Source: Arctopsyche grandis
Taxonomy: Eukaryota > Arthropoda > Insecta > Trichoptera > Hydropsychidae
DNA length: 64,000 bases
NCBI RefSeq assembly: GCF_051622035.1
Contig: NC_135358.1
Span: 23,936,501-24,000,500, forward strand
Reading direction: 5' to 3'
The notes beneath the pieces were generated by a model, which saw only the letters and a list, made by a program, of their open reading frames with translations, was not told where the DNA came from and did not search any database. Below, piece after piece: positions 50,962-60,790 of this stretch; the first letter of the stretch is position 1, and each line of letters starts with the position of its first letter. A program made the position numbers and the translations under genes.

Positions 50962-51193
50962 AAACATGTATAAATATTTAAAGTTAATTTATCTTTTTCT
51001 AATAAATAAAACAAAATTGTTACAAAACAACATAAAACGTGAAAAATGTTTTACTTAATACATGCAAATATTGTCAGTAATCTAATACCATTTAAATAAA
51101 AAAATAAATAAGAATTTTAAGTAGTTCTTGTTGTCGTGTCTTAGACCAAAATAAATATATTTAATCGATGAAGAGGTAAGGTTTCTACCGACT

Positions 51194-51209
51194 TATTTAT
51201 AACAGCAAC
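51194..51209 (+). promoter_or_regulatory. Diverged X-box-like site upstream of the third CFAP276-like gene
   Basis: TATTTATAACAGCAACC retains the AGCAAC half-site at a position equivalent to the sites before copies A and B, 40 bp before the start codon. Confidence 0.35.
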
Positions 51210-51248
51210 CGTGAGAAGGCATACATTGACTTATAGTCCAAAAACGAA

Positions 51249-51843
51249 ATGGAACGGATCTATGAAAGATTAAACGATAATCGCACTATATCAAATATGA
51301 GAAGATGTCGTTTTATTGAGAATGAAAGGTAACATCATCTACATATGTACATATGCACATATTGTTATATGTGTACATACATATATTCTGTGGTGTAATA
51401 ATTAATTATTAATTAAATTATAACCGTGTGTTTTCAATGTTAGATATGATCGCTTAGATTTAGCGTTATCGTCAACTTATAATCACTGCAGAGAACTTTT
51501 TCCTGACGAAAAGGACTATTATCTACAGAAGGAGACAAAATCAAAAGGCGTTTGGGGTCCTTCCGGTTTTATTTTCAAGCAACCACAGACGAAAGACAAT
51601 AGCATGGTAAGCAGAGCAATTAAATAATATTGTTAGCAGCTTAAAGTACACAATACCTACATATGTAAGTATATTACAAGTATTTTGCATTGCTACAATC
51701 TTTAGGGACATCCGATAAAGTATGGGGGAGTACCTGAACGTCGTTCACCACACAATGTGAAACTTATGAATTCTTCACATCATTCTGCTAAAACCGCTCC
51801 TGGATATTCGAGACCATTTGGTGGCACACTCTATTATTATTAA
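51249..51843 (+). CDS. CFAP276-like axonemal protein, copy C
   Basis: Three exons (51249-51328, 51444-51606, 51706-51843) give 126 aa. An in-frame TAG at 51234 fixes the start, so this copy is the shortest and begins MERIYERLNDNRTISNMRRC. It continues YDRLDLALSSTYNHCRELFPD, an unbroken KGVWGP segment, GHPIKYGGVPE and SAKTAPGYSRPFGGTLYYY. The Lys in SAKT and Pro in SRPF differ from copies A and B. AATAAA is at 51917. The exon structure and phases (2, 0) equal those of the sister genes. Confidence 0.82.
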
Positions 51844-52046
51844 ATGTATACATTATTATCGGTCAATTTTGAAGCTCATTATCATTGTAATTGTAATTGT
51901 AATGTAATATCATCACAATAAATAAAATATTTACAACAAATTTTTCTATGCGTGTGATATATAATATTTGTTATCATCGTTATCATTTGTAGCCGTTCAC
52001 CACCCGCTATTGGACAAAAGCTTCTCGAATATGTTTCAATTAATGT

Positions 52047-52130
52047 TTTTCTTTTTATTTATTTAATTTTTATCATGGTGTCATTACAGGATTTCCCCAT
52101 GGCGACACCTGTGGCCAACTTTGTACATGG
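52047..52130 (-). mobile_element. SINE 3' tail fragment
   Basis: The minus strand ends CCTGTAATGACACCATGATAAAAAT plus AAATA repeats, the same tail as the SINE in STT3B intron 6. Confidence 0.55.
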
Positions 52131-52199
52131 TTCGGTGATTATGGCTAGAACACTAAGTAGAATTATTTCGGGACGAGGTGCATAAATAAAATAAAGTAG

Positions 52200-53220
52200 T
52201 GTTAATTAGTTTACTCCTATGTTTAATTTAATTTATTTTTATTTTAAATATAATGGAACACATACAGAATGAAAATATATTAAAAGAGAAATGGAGCGAA
52301 AAAAAACGGTTCGATGATTATTTCGCACAAAATGATCTCGCGCACGCCATTAAAATCTCGATCACGGAACATCTGACACCCGATAATTCCATCCATCGAG
52401 ATTTACCCACGTGAAATATCATACTAACAAGAACTCGAGTGCCAGATAATACGTATTCACGATTTTCGTGGCAAAGATTGTCGGTCGAGTGATCGCAATG
52501 TGCGACCATTTATCAATCCATTTATCAAAATTAAAAAAAAAACATAAATGTATGTTTATAAAAAACAATATTCAAATTCCTATTAAAGTGAGCACCGCAT
52601 GATAATATAATAAAAACAAAAGTTACAAAAACATAGTAAATATAAAATAAAACAATGAATGAAAATGAATCAACCACAAATTTACTTCTTCGCCTTAGCC
52701 TTAAAAGTACTGATTGAACAAATCAAGGCAATCGTCTGTTCAATCGTAGAGACTCCATTACCGGGCAATTGTACCATTAAATGAAGTAAATATTATTAAA
52801 ATTTGGCGATAAAAAAGTTTTGAACATCTATTGAATTGGGTATTGACATTATTTTTATTTATTTATTTAAATAAGCACACATACAGAATAAAATATAAAA
52901 AGAAAGTTGTATAGTGAGATAAAAAATAATAATAAAAACAAATAAAAATATAATATTCCATTTACAGTGAGCACCACATGGTGATAAAGTAAAATTACAA
53001 AAACATCAAGATTTAAAAAAAAGAAAAGAAACAGATAAAGTAAAAAAGAAAAGAAAGACAATGAAGGTGAAGAAGCAAATCAACCACATATTATTTTCTT
53101 CACCTAAGTAGTTTGTCTTAAAAATACTAAAAGAGTCACTAAACAGGTCAGGGGACAATTAATTAATTAATGTTTGTTAAAATTAAAATTAAAATTAATA
53201 TTTGTAAAAACAAATGTATC
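52200..53220. repeat. Two diverged copies of an unclassified AT-rich repeat
   Basis: AGTGAGCACCGCATGATAA (52589) and AGTGAGCACCACATGGTGATAA (52967) lie within longer matching stretches that end in ATCAACCACA and CTTCGCCTTAG/CTTCACCTAAG. The first copy is interrupted by the element at 52308. No coding capacity seen; they could be LINE tails. Confidence 0.5.
52308..52519. mobile_element. Short element related to the 9-bp-duplication group
   Basis: GGTTCGATGATTATTTCGCAC at the left and GGTCGCACATTGCGATC (complement) at the right resemble the element at 20027. I found no matching flanks, so the ends may be eroded. Confidence 0.65.
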
Positions 53221-53638
53221 AATAGCACCATTAACTATTTTATGTAAGAGCAATAAATCAGAAAGTCTTCTGCTACGAGATAAACTTATAATTTTAATCT
53301 ATTTATATTACTTTTTTTAATTTTTTCTGAAATGGGAGTTTAGTCTATGGCTTTCAGAAGTTCTGATTAAACGGGATTGTTACCATTTTTTTACAAGCCT
53401 CTTATTAGCTTTCTTTTACAAAAAATTGAGCTAAAATTCCTAAAATCTTCAAATTGTTTTGAAAGTGTAGGAATTTAATTTTTTTTAAGCCCCTTGTTCC
53501 GGTTTGATCAGATGGTTGATGTTCTCACCGAGGACTTTGATCAGATGGTTGACGATCTTATCGAGATACTCGAAGTAGTCGATTTATATTAGACTGAAAA
53601 GAATACGAAACAGCATAAAAGGGAATCGTAAAATCGAT

Positions 53639-53828
53639 GGTAATTGGACTATTCGTCACATTGGGGTGGTCACAAAGACAATTTTTGCCATGAAAATCGC
53701 GAATACACAATATTTGGCACTCAAGTTCTCGTTACTATGATAGTTATCGTTAGTATTATGGACTTTTCGGCTGCCAGATGTTCCGTTATAGAGATTTTAG
53801 TGAATTTGTGACCAGTAATCACCGAACC
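53639..53828. mobile_element. Short non-autonomous element (190-bp family), copy 4
   Basis: Nearly identical to copy 3 but without its internal duplication, flanked by perfect AAAATCGAT. It lies about 335 bp upstream of the SRSF2-like start codon, against the GC-rich leader region. Confidence 0.92.
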
Positions 53829-53849
53829 AAAATCGATATGCAGCAGGAA

Positions 53850-54163
53850 ATGGTCGTGTTAGGCGCGGTTAGGAGTCGCGTGGCGCGGACGCGGGGTGGG
53901 AAAGGGAAGGAGAGGGGGGGGGGGTGTGTGTGTGAAGAGGGGGGGGGGAGCCAACGTCGAGCGGGTCGAGAGCGCTGCGTGCGTTTCCCGTTCCGGCGAT
54001 CGCTGAGTGCGGTCGTTCATCGGCGGGTCGGACGCCATCATCGACGTGCGCGTTGCAGCGTGCGCTTTAGTCTGCTAGTCTGGCGTCTCCCGGCCCCCGG
54101 GCCGCCAAAGGAAGCCAGAGCCAGAGCCAGAGCCAGAGCCAAAGCCAGAGCCAGAGCCAGAAC
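53850..54163 (+). promoter_or_regulatory. GC-rich promoter and leader of the SRSF2-like gene
   Basis: An abrupt change to GC-rich, CpG-rich sequence with G runs (53912-53950). Just before the ATG there are about nine AGCCAG hexamer copies. It fits a housekeeping promoter and 5' UTR; no TATA box seen. Confidence 0.6.
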
Positions 54164-56033
54164 ATGAGCTACGGCCGGCCGCCGCCGCGCATCGAGGGCA
54201 TGGTCTCGCTCAAGGTCGACAACCTGACGTACCGCACCACGCCCGAGGACTTGCGGCGCGTGTTCGAGCGCTGCGGCGAGGTGGGCGACATCTACATCCC
54301 GCGCGACCGCTTCTCGCGCGAGTCCCGCGGCTTCGCCTTCGTGCGCTTCTACGACAAGCGCGACGCCGAGGACGCGCTCGACGCCATGGACGGTCGGCTG
54401 CTCGACGGCCGCGAGTTGCGCGTGCAGATGGCTCGCTACGGCCGCCCCACCTCGCCTTACCGCGGCAACCGCTACACCCGACAGCCCCGACGCAGGTACG
54501 CGGCCGCCATCTTTTATTGCTGTTTTGCTCCCCTCTCCCCTCGCCCGAAAGACGCGTGGCGGCTATTGATTCCATTCATTATGTCCTACTACGCATTTTA
54601 TTGTTGTCGTTGGCCCCAAACGATTTTCCTTCGACACGTTCGTTGAAGGTTCGTTGTTGTTGCACGGGAGCTTGTTCGAAGATTCGATCGAAATTTCACC
54701 CATGAAAGTGGTACCAAAGTAGCAAAAATTTGGTCCTAATAGCCCCTAATTTTAACCCTCTGAGCCGGTCAAATCCCCCCCCCCCCTCCCCGCCGCCGTA
54801 TGGCACATTTAAAATTGATAGATTTCTATTGAATTACGTTCTATATCGCGATGGTTGAGACACTTTTCTAAATAAAAATGAATGATTTTAAAATGTTTTC
54901 TTCCGAACGCTAGCTTTATGTTGGAACTGTTGAATTGCTTGGCCGATCAGGAAAATGTTTGATGCGTAGCTAATGACCATCTAAAACTATTTTTATTAAA
55001 AATAAAATGGCGGCACTTTCCTGTTTGGAAGAGTCATGTTAAAACAATTGAATAAAATAATTCATTCATTTATATATTAATTATAACTTTGATTGGCTAC
55101 GAAAATCTCTGACCTACTGTTTCCATGAATTCAAACGAATAAGACTTTCAATTCTTTCGTCTTGTAGGCACTTTGAATTATTAATTATATAGAACCCATT
55201 TCGGTATTCTCCAATGTTGCAAAGAATTGACGAGGAAGTTCTCGGCTGGCGTTGTATAGTGAACGAGCTCTCGTCATTTTCGGAGATTAATTTACAAATT
55301 AGATTTCTCTTTAGTTGCTCTGGACAATAGGAAAGTACATGATTGGTGCTATTACATTTTTTTTTTAAATAGTCCTATGTTTCTGCTGAACATATATGGT
55401 TCCAAAGAGAGAAAAATATATAAAATAAAAATGGCAACACTGTCGAACAGATGTGTGCATATTAACGTTGCTACCCGAAGGCAGTTTGAAGATAATTCAC
55501 CAAGCCAATCCAATATTGGCCTCGTGTAATTGGATGTTCCAAGATCAATGTTGGCTTGGATTACACTGACGTGAGTGAATGTCCGCAAACTGCATGATCC
55601 GACAGATTAAAAAATTATATTAATTTATTTTTAAAATGTATCTACAGTTGGTTTCGAAACTTGAAAACAATATGCCATATAACTTCAAAAACAAAGTTCT
55701 GATAATAGTATTTAATATTATATAATAATAATAGCATACAAATTATTTTGTAGTTTTTATTGCATCCGGAATTTCTCATAGTAGTTGTGCAAATTCAATA
55801 AAGCACATTGTATGATTTTTTCTTTTTTGGTTAATGATTGTAGGTCCAATTCTAGGTCGCGCTCTCGCTCGCGGTCTCGAAGGCGCTCCCGCTCCAGATC
55901 TCGCTCCAAGAAGCGGTCGTATTCCCGTTCGAGATCTCGCTCCCGATCGGACTCAAAGAGCAGCCGTGGTCGCTCCAGATCCCGCTCTGCCAGCCGTCGC
56001 AATTCACGCTCTGGATCTGGTTGTCGTTATTGA
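54164..56033 (+). CDS. SC35: SR splicing factor SRSF2/SC35
   Basis: An SR protein that binds exonic enhancers and promotes spliceosome assembly in the nucleus. Two exons (54164-54495 and 55844-56033) give 173 aa; the GT-AG intron is 1.35 kb. One RRM spans about residues 14-92: [11 protein letters not shown] (RNP2), then [22 protein letters not shown] (RNP1) and [15 protein letters not shown]. The hinge [15 protein letters not shown] joins an RS tail of about 60 residues, [15 protein letters not shown]...[11 protein letters not shown]..., ending GCRY. Exon 1 is extremely GC-rich (third codon positions almost all G/C) while the rest of the window is AT-rich. The RS tail is shorter than in human SRSF2 (221 aa). 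The frame from exon 1 would run into the intron if unspliced. Confidence 0.93.
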
Positions 56034-58630
56034 TTTGAATGACATTCGTTAATTCTACTGATGGTAATTATGTGGTATTTTAAGTTTGATTCTAATCATG
56101 CTATTATATTACCTTATATGTACATTTTATGTGTAATATTATTTTTTTATATAATGATATAGTTATTTTATCGATTAAGAAATAAGTTATAATTCAACGT
56201 TTCAGGTGTAAAACGACAAATTATCACAAGTGCAGATTGACTGGATTTTCAGTATGAGCCTTCTGTTCCTAATTCAGAAGGTACTTCTGTTTTCAACTCC
56301 CACATCATCATTTTATTATCGTAAATCTTAAAATAATAACTTTACCCTTTTTGTTTATATTTTGATATACTTTTTTTTAACTTGTAGTCGTCTTGTTTTT
56401 TCAAGTGAATGTAACAACAACAGTTAGGACTTGGTTTTCAGGACATTTGTCAATTTGTATTCCTTTTTTTTCTCAACGTATAAAAATTGTAATGTCATTT
56501 GATTATTTTGTACTTACCATATTTTGTTGAATGAGGTTGTTACGTTCATGAAATTCAAAAAACGAAAATCCAATTATGGTTTTTCTCTTATGCATTTTTC
56601 GTATGCGATATATCTTTTTTGTCACAAATGACCTAATAGACTCAACTTTTCAATTTTAAAACATTATAATATGTAAATTTTTTTTGATGAAAAAGAAAAA
56701 ACTAGTTTAACATTAAACGTTAATTAATATTGAAGAAAAAATTGGTCATCATAGAAATGTGGGTTTTTCGATTAATTGGATATAGTTTAGGCTTGAAAAT
56801 GGTCCTGTTAAATTTTATGTGTATTAATAATTGACTCATATGAAACTTCACATGTAAAATAATAAAAAAAAACATGAATTATATATTAAGCTCTAATTAA
56901 TATATGTAAAGTTTATTGTATTGCTTTTCATTTACTATATAGAATGTGTTAGCTGTGCCAGGCCGTGAGCGGTGCAGGCGGGTTAGCTGTGTGAGAGATG
57001 GGGGGAATGGGAGAGAGTTGGGTGAGACGCTGATTAGCAGCAGGTGATTAGCTGACTAGCAACAGGCGGAGGTGTTAAATGGGTGTAGAGACGCCCCCGC
57101 GGTCACTGAGTAGGGCGTGCGTGCAGTCCTGACGGGCCTCGCGGCTCTGGCCGTTGCTTCAGCCTCAGCCTCCTTCCTGTGCCTGCTGCTTGGTATCCAT
57201 CCATTCAATGGTTATATTATTGACAGCGTTATGGCTCTATCAACACTGGGCTAATTCTCGCCTGCCATTTGCACCTGTTCATTTTTAATTTTTCTTTTTC
57301 TTATATTCAGTTTTAAACTAAAATATTTAAACAGTAGTTTTGTCAATCAATTCAAAGGCATGCTTCAAAGTGCAATATGTGTTTTATGCTCAACCAGTAG
57401 ATGTAATCGATTTTATATAATTTATTTTTTTCGAGCACATTATATAATATCTAATACATTATAGAGAATTTGAAAACTTAATAGATTTTTGATTTGAATT
57501 TGTGAAATAATATGAACATGCCTAGTGCTTTTGTGTAGGGACAATATTTAACTTGTGTTAACCTGGTGTGATGTTCTACAGGCCGGGGCAGTTGCTGGCT
57601 GGCCTGTGCTGTACACGTGGCAGCGTTGCTGTTTGCTGTTATTCTAATCGGTGTCCATCCAGTTTACAGTTTACATTTCTCACTTTATGTATATCAAAAA
57701 TATATAAAGAAAGAAAAACCATCCAGTCACATTCGTTTGCCGCTTATGAAAAATATTAATATGATACAAACAAAAAGAGACGTACGCTTCATATGCAAAA
57801 GATTTTGCACGTGATACAACTAATCATTCTATTCCATGGTCACAGTTCCTCATACATACACGTGTCTTATAACTACATACATAATTTATGTGAAAACTAT
57901 GTTTGCCTCATCATTCATGTGTCCTGTGTTCCATTGACTATGTTTTTTCTTTTTTTTAAAACAAGATTTAAGTTTTAACAATACAATAGTTTTTTAAGGA
58001 AATAAATAAAATCTGAAAATTAATTTTTCTTTTCTTTTTTCTTGTATTCCTGTGTCTGAGAGAATTTATTTTTACAAATAAGGCTCTGGTGGATTGGTTT
58101 GTTTTAGGTGCTTGTTTAGTTCTATCGTCGAAGTAGGCTAGCTTACTATGGACAGATAAGATGTGTATGTATCGGTTTTTTATATTTTGAAAGAAATTGG
58201 AAAATAAAGAGCATGGGGTTGATGTGGAATAATTATGAAACCCTTGAAACATTTACATGCTATGTATGGAAACAATGACAAGTAAGTATGGTCAACGACC
58301 CCTATTGTGTGTTCACGAATATAAGAAACTAGTTTTATGCCTGTTGAAATTTCAACGGGTGCTTTCGGATTACAATATGAATAGTAATAATCGGAATCGG
58401 TCATGCCAATTAAATTATGCATGAAAGAATAATAATAAAATTCGAATTCAAAATCGTATAATATGAAAAAATAAATGTTCCAAACCTCGTAAGGAAAAAT
58501 GTGTATGAGCTTTGTAAATTTAGTTAACAAAACCTAATACCTACAATTATGTATAAACAAATTCCGGTCATTGACCTCGCAACCTTGAATATTATAAATT
58601 ACATATATGTATATTAAATTTAGAACATTT
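56034..58630. other. SC35 3' flank and intergenic DNA with a GC-rich island
   Basis: AT-rich sequence, probably including the SC35 3' UTR. A GC-rich island at 56945-57195 ends at a donor-like CTTGGTATCC, and a second GC-rich block starts after the acceptor-like TTCTACAG at 57581. No convincing reading frame spans them; they may be exons of a non-coding or unrecognised transcript. A GTTGAAATTTCAAC palindrome is at about 58341. Confidence 0.4.
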
Positions 58631-58637
58631 CCTTTGT

Positions 58638-58715
58638 CCGCCCCCGTGGAGCATTGGTCTACATAGTGAAGTAATAGAACGGTCGGCCCAGGCTCGATCT
58701 GGAGTTAATTCTATT
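58638..58715 (+). repeat. tRNA-like SINE fragment
   Basis: CCCCGTGGAGCATTGGTCTA (A-box-like) and CCCAGGCTCGATCTGG (B-box-like) are spaced as in a tRNA gene, but the arms do not pair well, so I read it as a SINE head rather than a tRNA gene. Confidence 0.4.
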
Positions 58716-58873
58716 TTCAAATATCGTTAAAATATAAATATATATTTAATTGTTTAATATGAAAACAAAAAAAAAATGATTCAAAACCTCGCTTAATAAA
58801 ATTAATATATTTATAATGATGTATTTTTATATGGCGAGAACGAAAAATTTTCAATTAATGTTTAAAAAAAAAG

Positions 58874-58990
58874 GATGATAGCGTAATCGGTTAGCTCACC
58901 AAACTCAGATATATTTGTGTTCGAGTTCACCATTTCGACACCGCTGCAAGTCTCGACGAATGAATTTATACAAAGTTTAGACTTTTCATC
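58874..58990 (+). repeat. tRNA-like SINE fragment, second type
   Basis: GATAGCGTAATCGGTTAGC (A box) and TGTTCGAGTTCACC (B box) about 35 bp apart. An unpaired tail with CGACACCGCTGCAAGTC follows. Confidence 0.5.
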
Positions 58991-59038
58991 GATTCATTCA
59001 TTATGTTCGGCTAGCGTTAGGCCACACACAGATTACCG

Positions 59039-59982
59039 TGTAGGAATCTCGTCGTCGTCATCGTCATCGAAACCTTCGAGAATATTCCGCAACAACAAAC
59101 TACATTCCCGAAACCCAGACGACATGCACCTGCAGTCGTTATATTAAACTCAGGCGGAACGCCCCTACCAGTCGAGTGGAACCAAAACGGTCGAAACACG
59201 CCGCCACCATTAAAATACATCGAGCGGAAAGGCGCCAAGCATTCCAGAAAATTCGACGCCTCGACGAAAACAAAATTCCTCTCGTACGCGTCAATAACCA
59301 CTTCCATCAAGCATTCCAGAAAATTCGACGCCTCGACGAAAACAAAATTCCTCTCGTACGCGTCAATAACCACTTCCATCAAGCATTCCAGAAAATTCGA
59401 CGCCTCGACGAAAACAAAATTCCTTTCGTACGCGTCAATAACCACTTCCACCAAGCATTCCAAAAACACTATAAAAGGAGGTACAACCCAAACAACGCCA
59501 GTCGACCCACAGCAGCAAGCGTCGACACACAGCAGCAGACCAGTCGACATACAGCTCCTGACCAGCCACCACTACACTACGCGGACTTGGAAGATCAACC
59601 AGCCGGACGAGCCAGCAACACACTGCCGTATCCAGAGACCTTCCGTACATAGCTGAATGCTGAGCCAGCGACACTCTACCATATCCAGAGACCGCTGAAC
59701 GACATACTTTTGCCCACAAATACCATACCTTTGTACAACCATAGGCAAACAATAAAACTCTATAAAACTAGCACAACAGTGTTTCGTTAGGCCGGGATAA
59801 GGTCAACACATCGTACCCCGCCTACATTGGTACTACTCCGACGTGATCTACGCAACCTTCTGATCATCCAACAGCGCTGTCAACACATCGCTACCCCGCC
59901 TACATTGGTGACCCCATCTTTGAACCACACAACAGTGTTTCGTTAGGCCGGGATACGGTCAACACATCGTACCCCGCCTACA
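59039..59982 (+). mobile_element. BEL/Pao-like LTR remnant, related to the 22-kb element
   Basis: It starts with the same TGTAGGAATCTCGTCG as the LTRs at 22 kb and keeps a 72-bp tandem unit (three copies), a TATAAAAGG box and the CGAGCCAGC-type segment. Its 3' part differs and repeats GTTTCGTTAGGCCGGGATA twice. A short stretch TTGGTACTACTCCGACGTG, and again TTGGTGACCCC, resembles the start of a BEL/Pao interior. Perfect ACCG flanks show one insertion event. It looks like a reduced LTR with little interior left, older than the 22-kb element. Confidence 0.72.
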
Positions 59983-60144
59983 ACCGTTTTTATATATATA
60001 ATTACCGTCTTTATATACATATAATGTCAAATTTATAATTTAAAAAAATAAATGAGAATAATAATTTACAACAAAATCGTGTTTAGAGCTTCAATTTTGC
60101 CATTTCTAGCCATCCACTCGCCTCTTTCTCGCTTAGTTTCAGCC

Positions 60145-60371
60145 TGGTTTTACACGGGCAGGTTGGATTAGACCGGCACCGTGCCTGCGACAGTTACTAA
60201 GTGCTGTATTTTATGGGTGGGTACGCAATGTTTCAGACGGGCCGGATAAATCCACCAGTTAGGAATCATCCGGCCCGTATGAAACGTTGCATACCCATCC
60301 ACACAACACAGCTTCTAGTACCCAGTGATGGTTCGATACCGGTCCAATCCATCCTGCCCGTGTAAAGGGGA
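60145..60371. repeat. Inverted-repeat MITE
   Basis: TTTTACACGGGCAGG at the left and CCTGCCCGTGTAAA at the right are complementary. Inner arms pair too (GGGTACGCAATGTTTCAGACGGGCCGG with CCGGCCCGTATGAAACGTTGC). No clear target duplication. Confidence 0.7.
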
Positions 60372-60790
60372 GCTCACTCGCGGTGGAGCCCCAGCTGAAT
60401 TCTTATTTAAAATACTTTTAGAAATTTAATTGGATGAGAAAACTAATTATATTTCAATTCTTGTAAGATGGTTAATTTAATAGCATTTGATTTAAAATTA
60501 GTAAGTTAATATGTACATAAAATGTTTTTATTCCACACTATAACAAATGTTGAAAATATTTTTGTACGATACAAAATACTTCTTTAGATGAAGGCGGATC
60601 CGAATAATCTGTGGGTTTCTCCACAAAGCATTTTGGTTAAGCTTCCTAGTAACTGACAGGAATAAAACACATTGCTACGATTTTGTTGGGCTTTTGAAGC
60701 TTAAGGCCAAATATTGTTTGACAGTTGTACAGTCGTGTGGCAACACCGCTGACACACGTGCACATAACCTCTTCACTAGAAGACAGCGCG

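Noticed and set aside
54210-54575. Minus-strand Arg-rich frame inside the SC35 gene
   Set aside because: The GC-rich exon leaves few stops in any frame; no homology and no splice context.
58638-58715. tRNA gene
   Set aside because: A- and B-box-like motifs are present, but acceptor and anticodon stems do not pair, so a SINE head is more likely.
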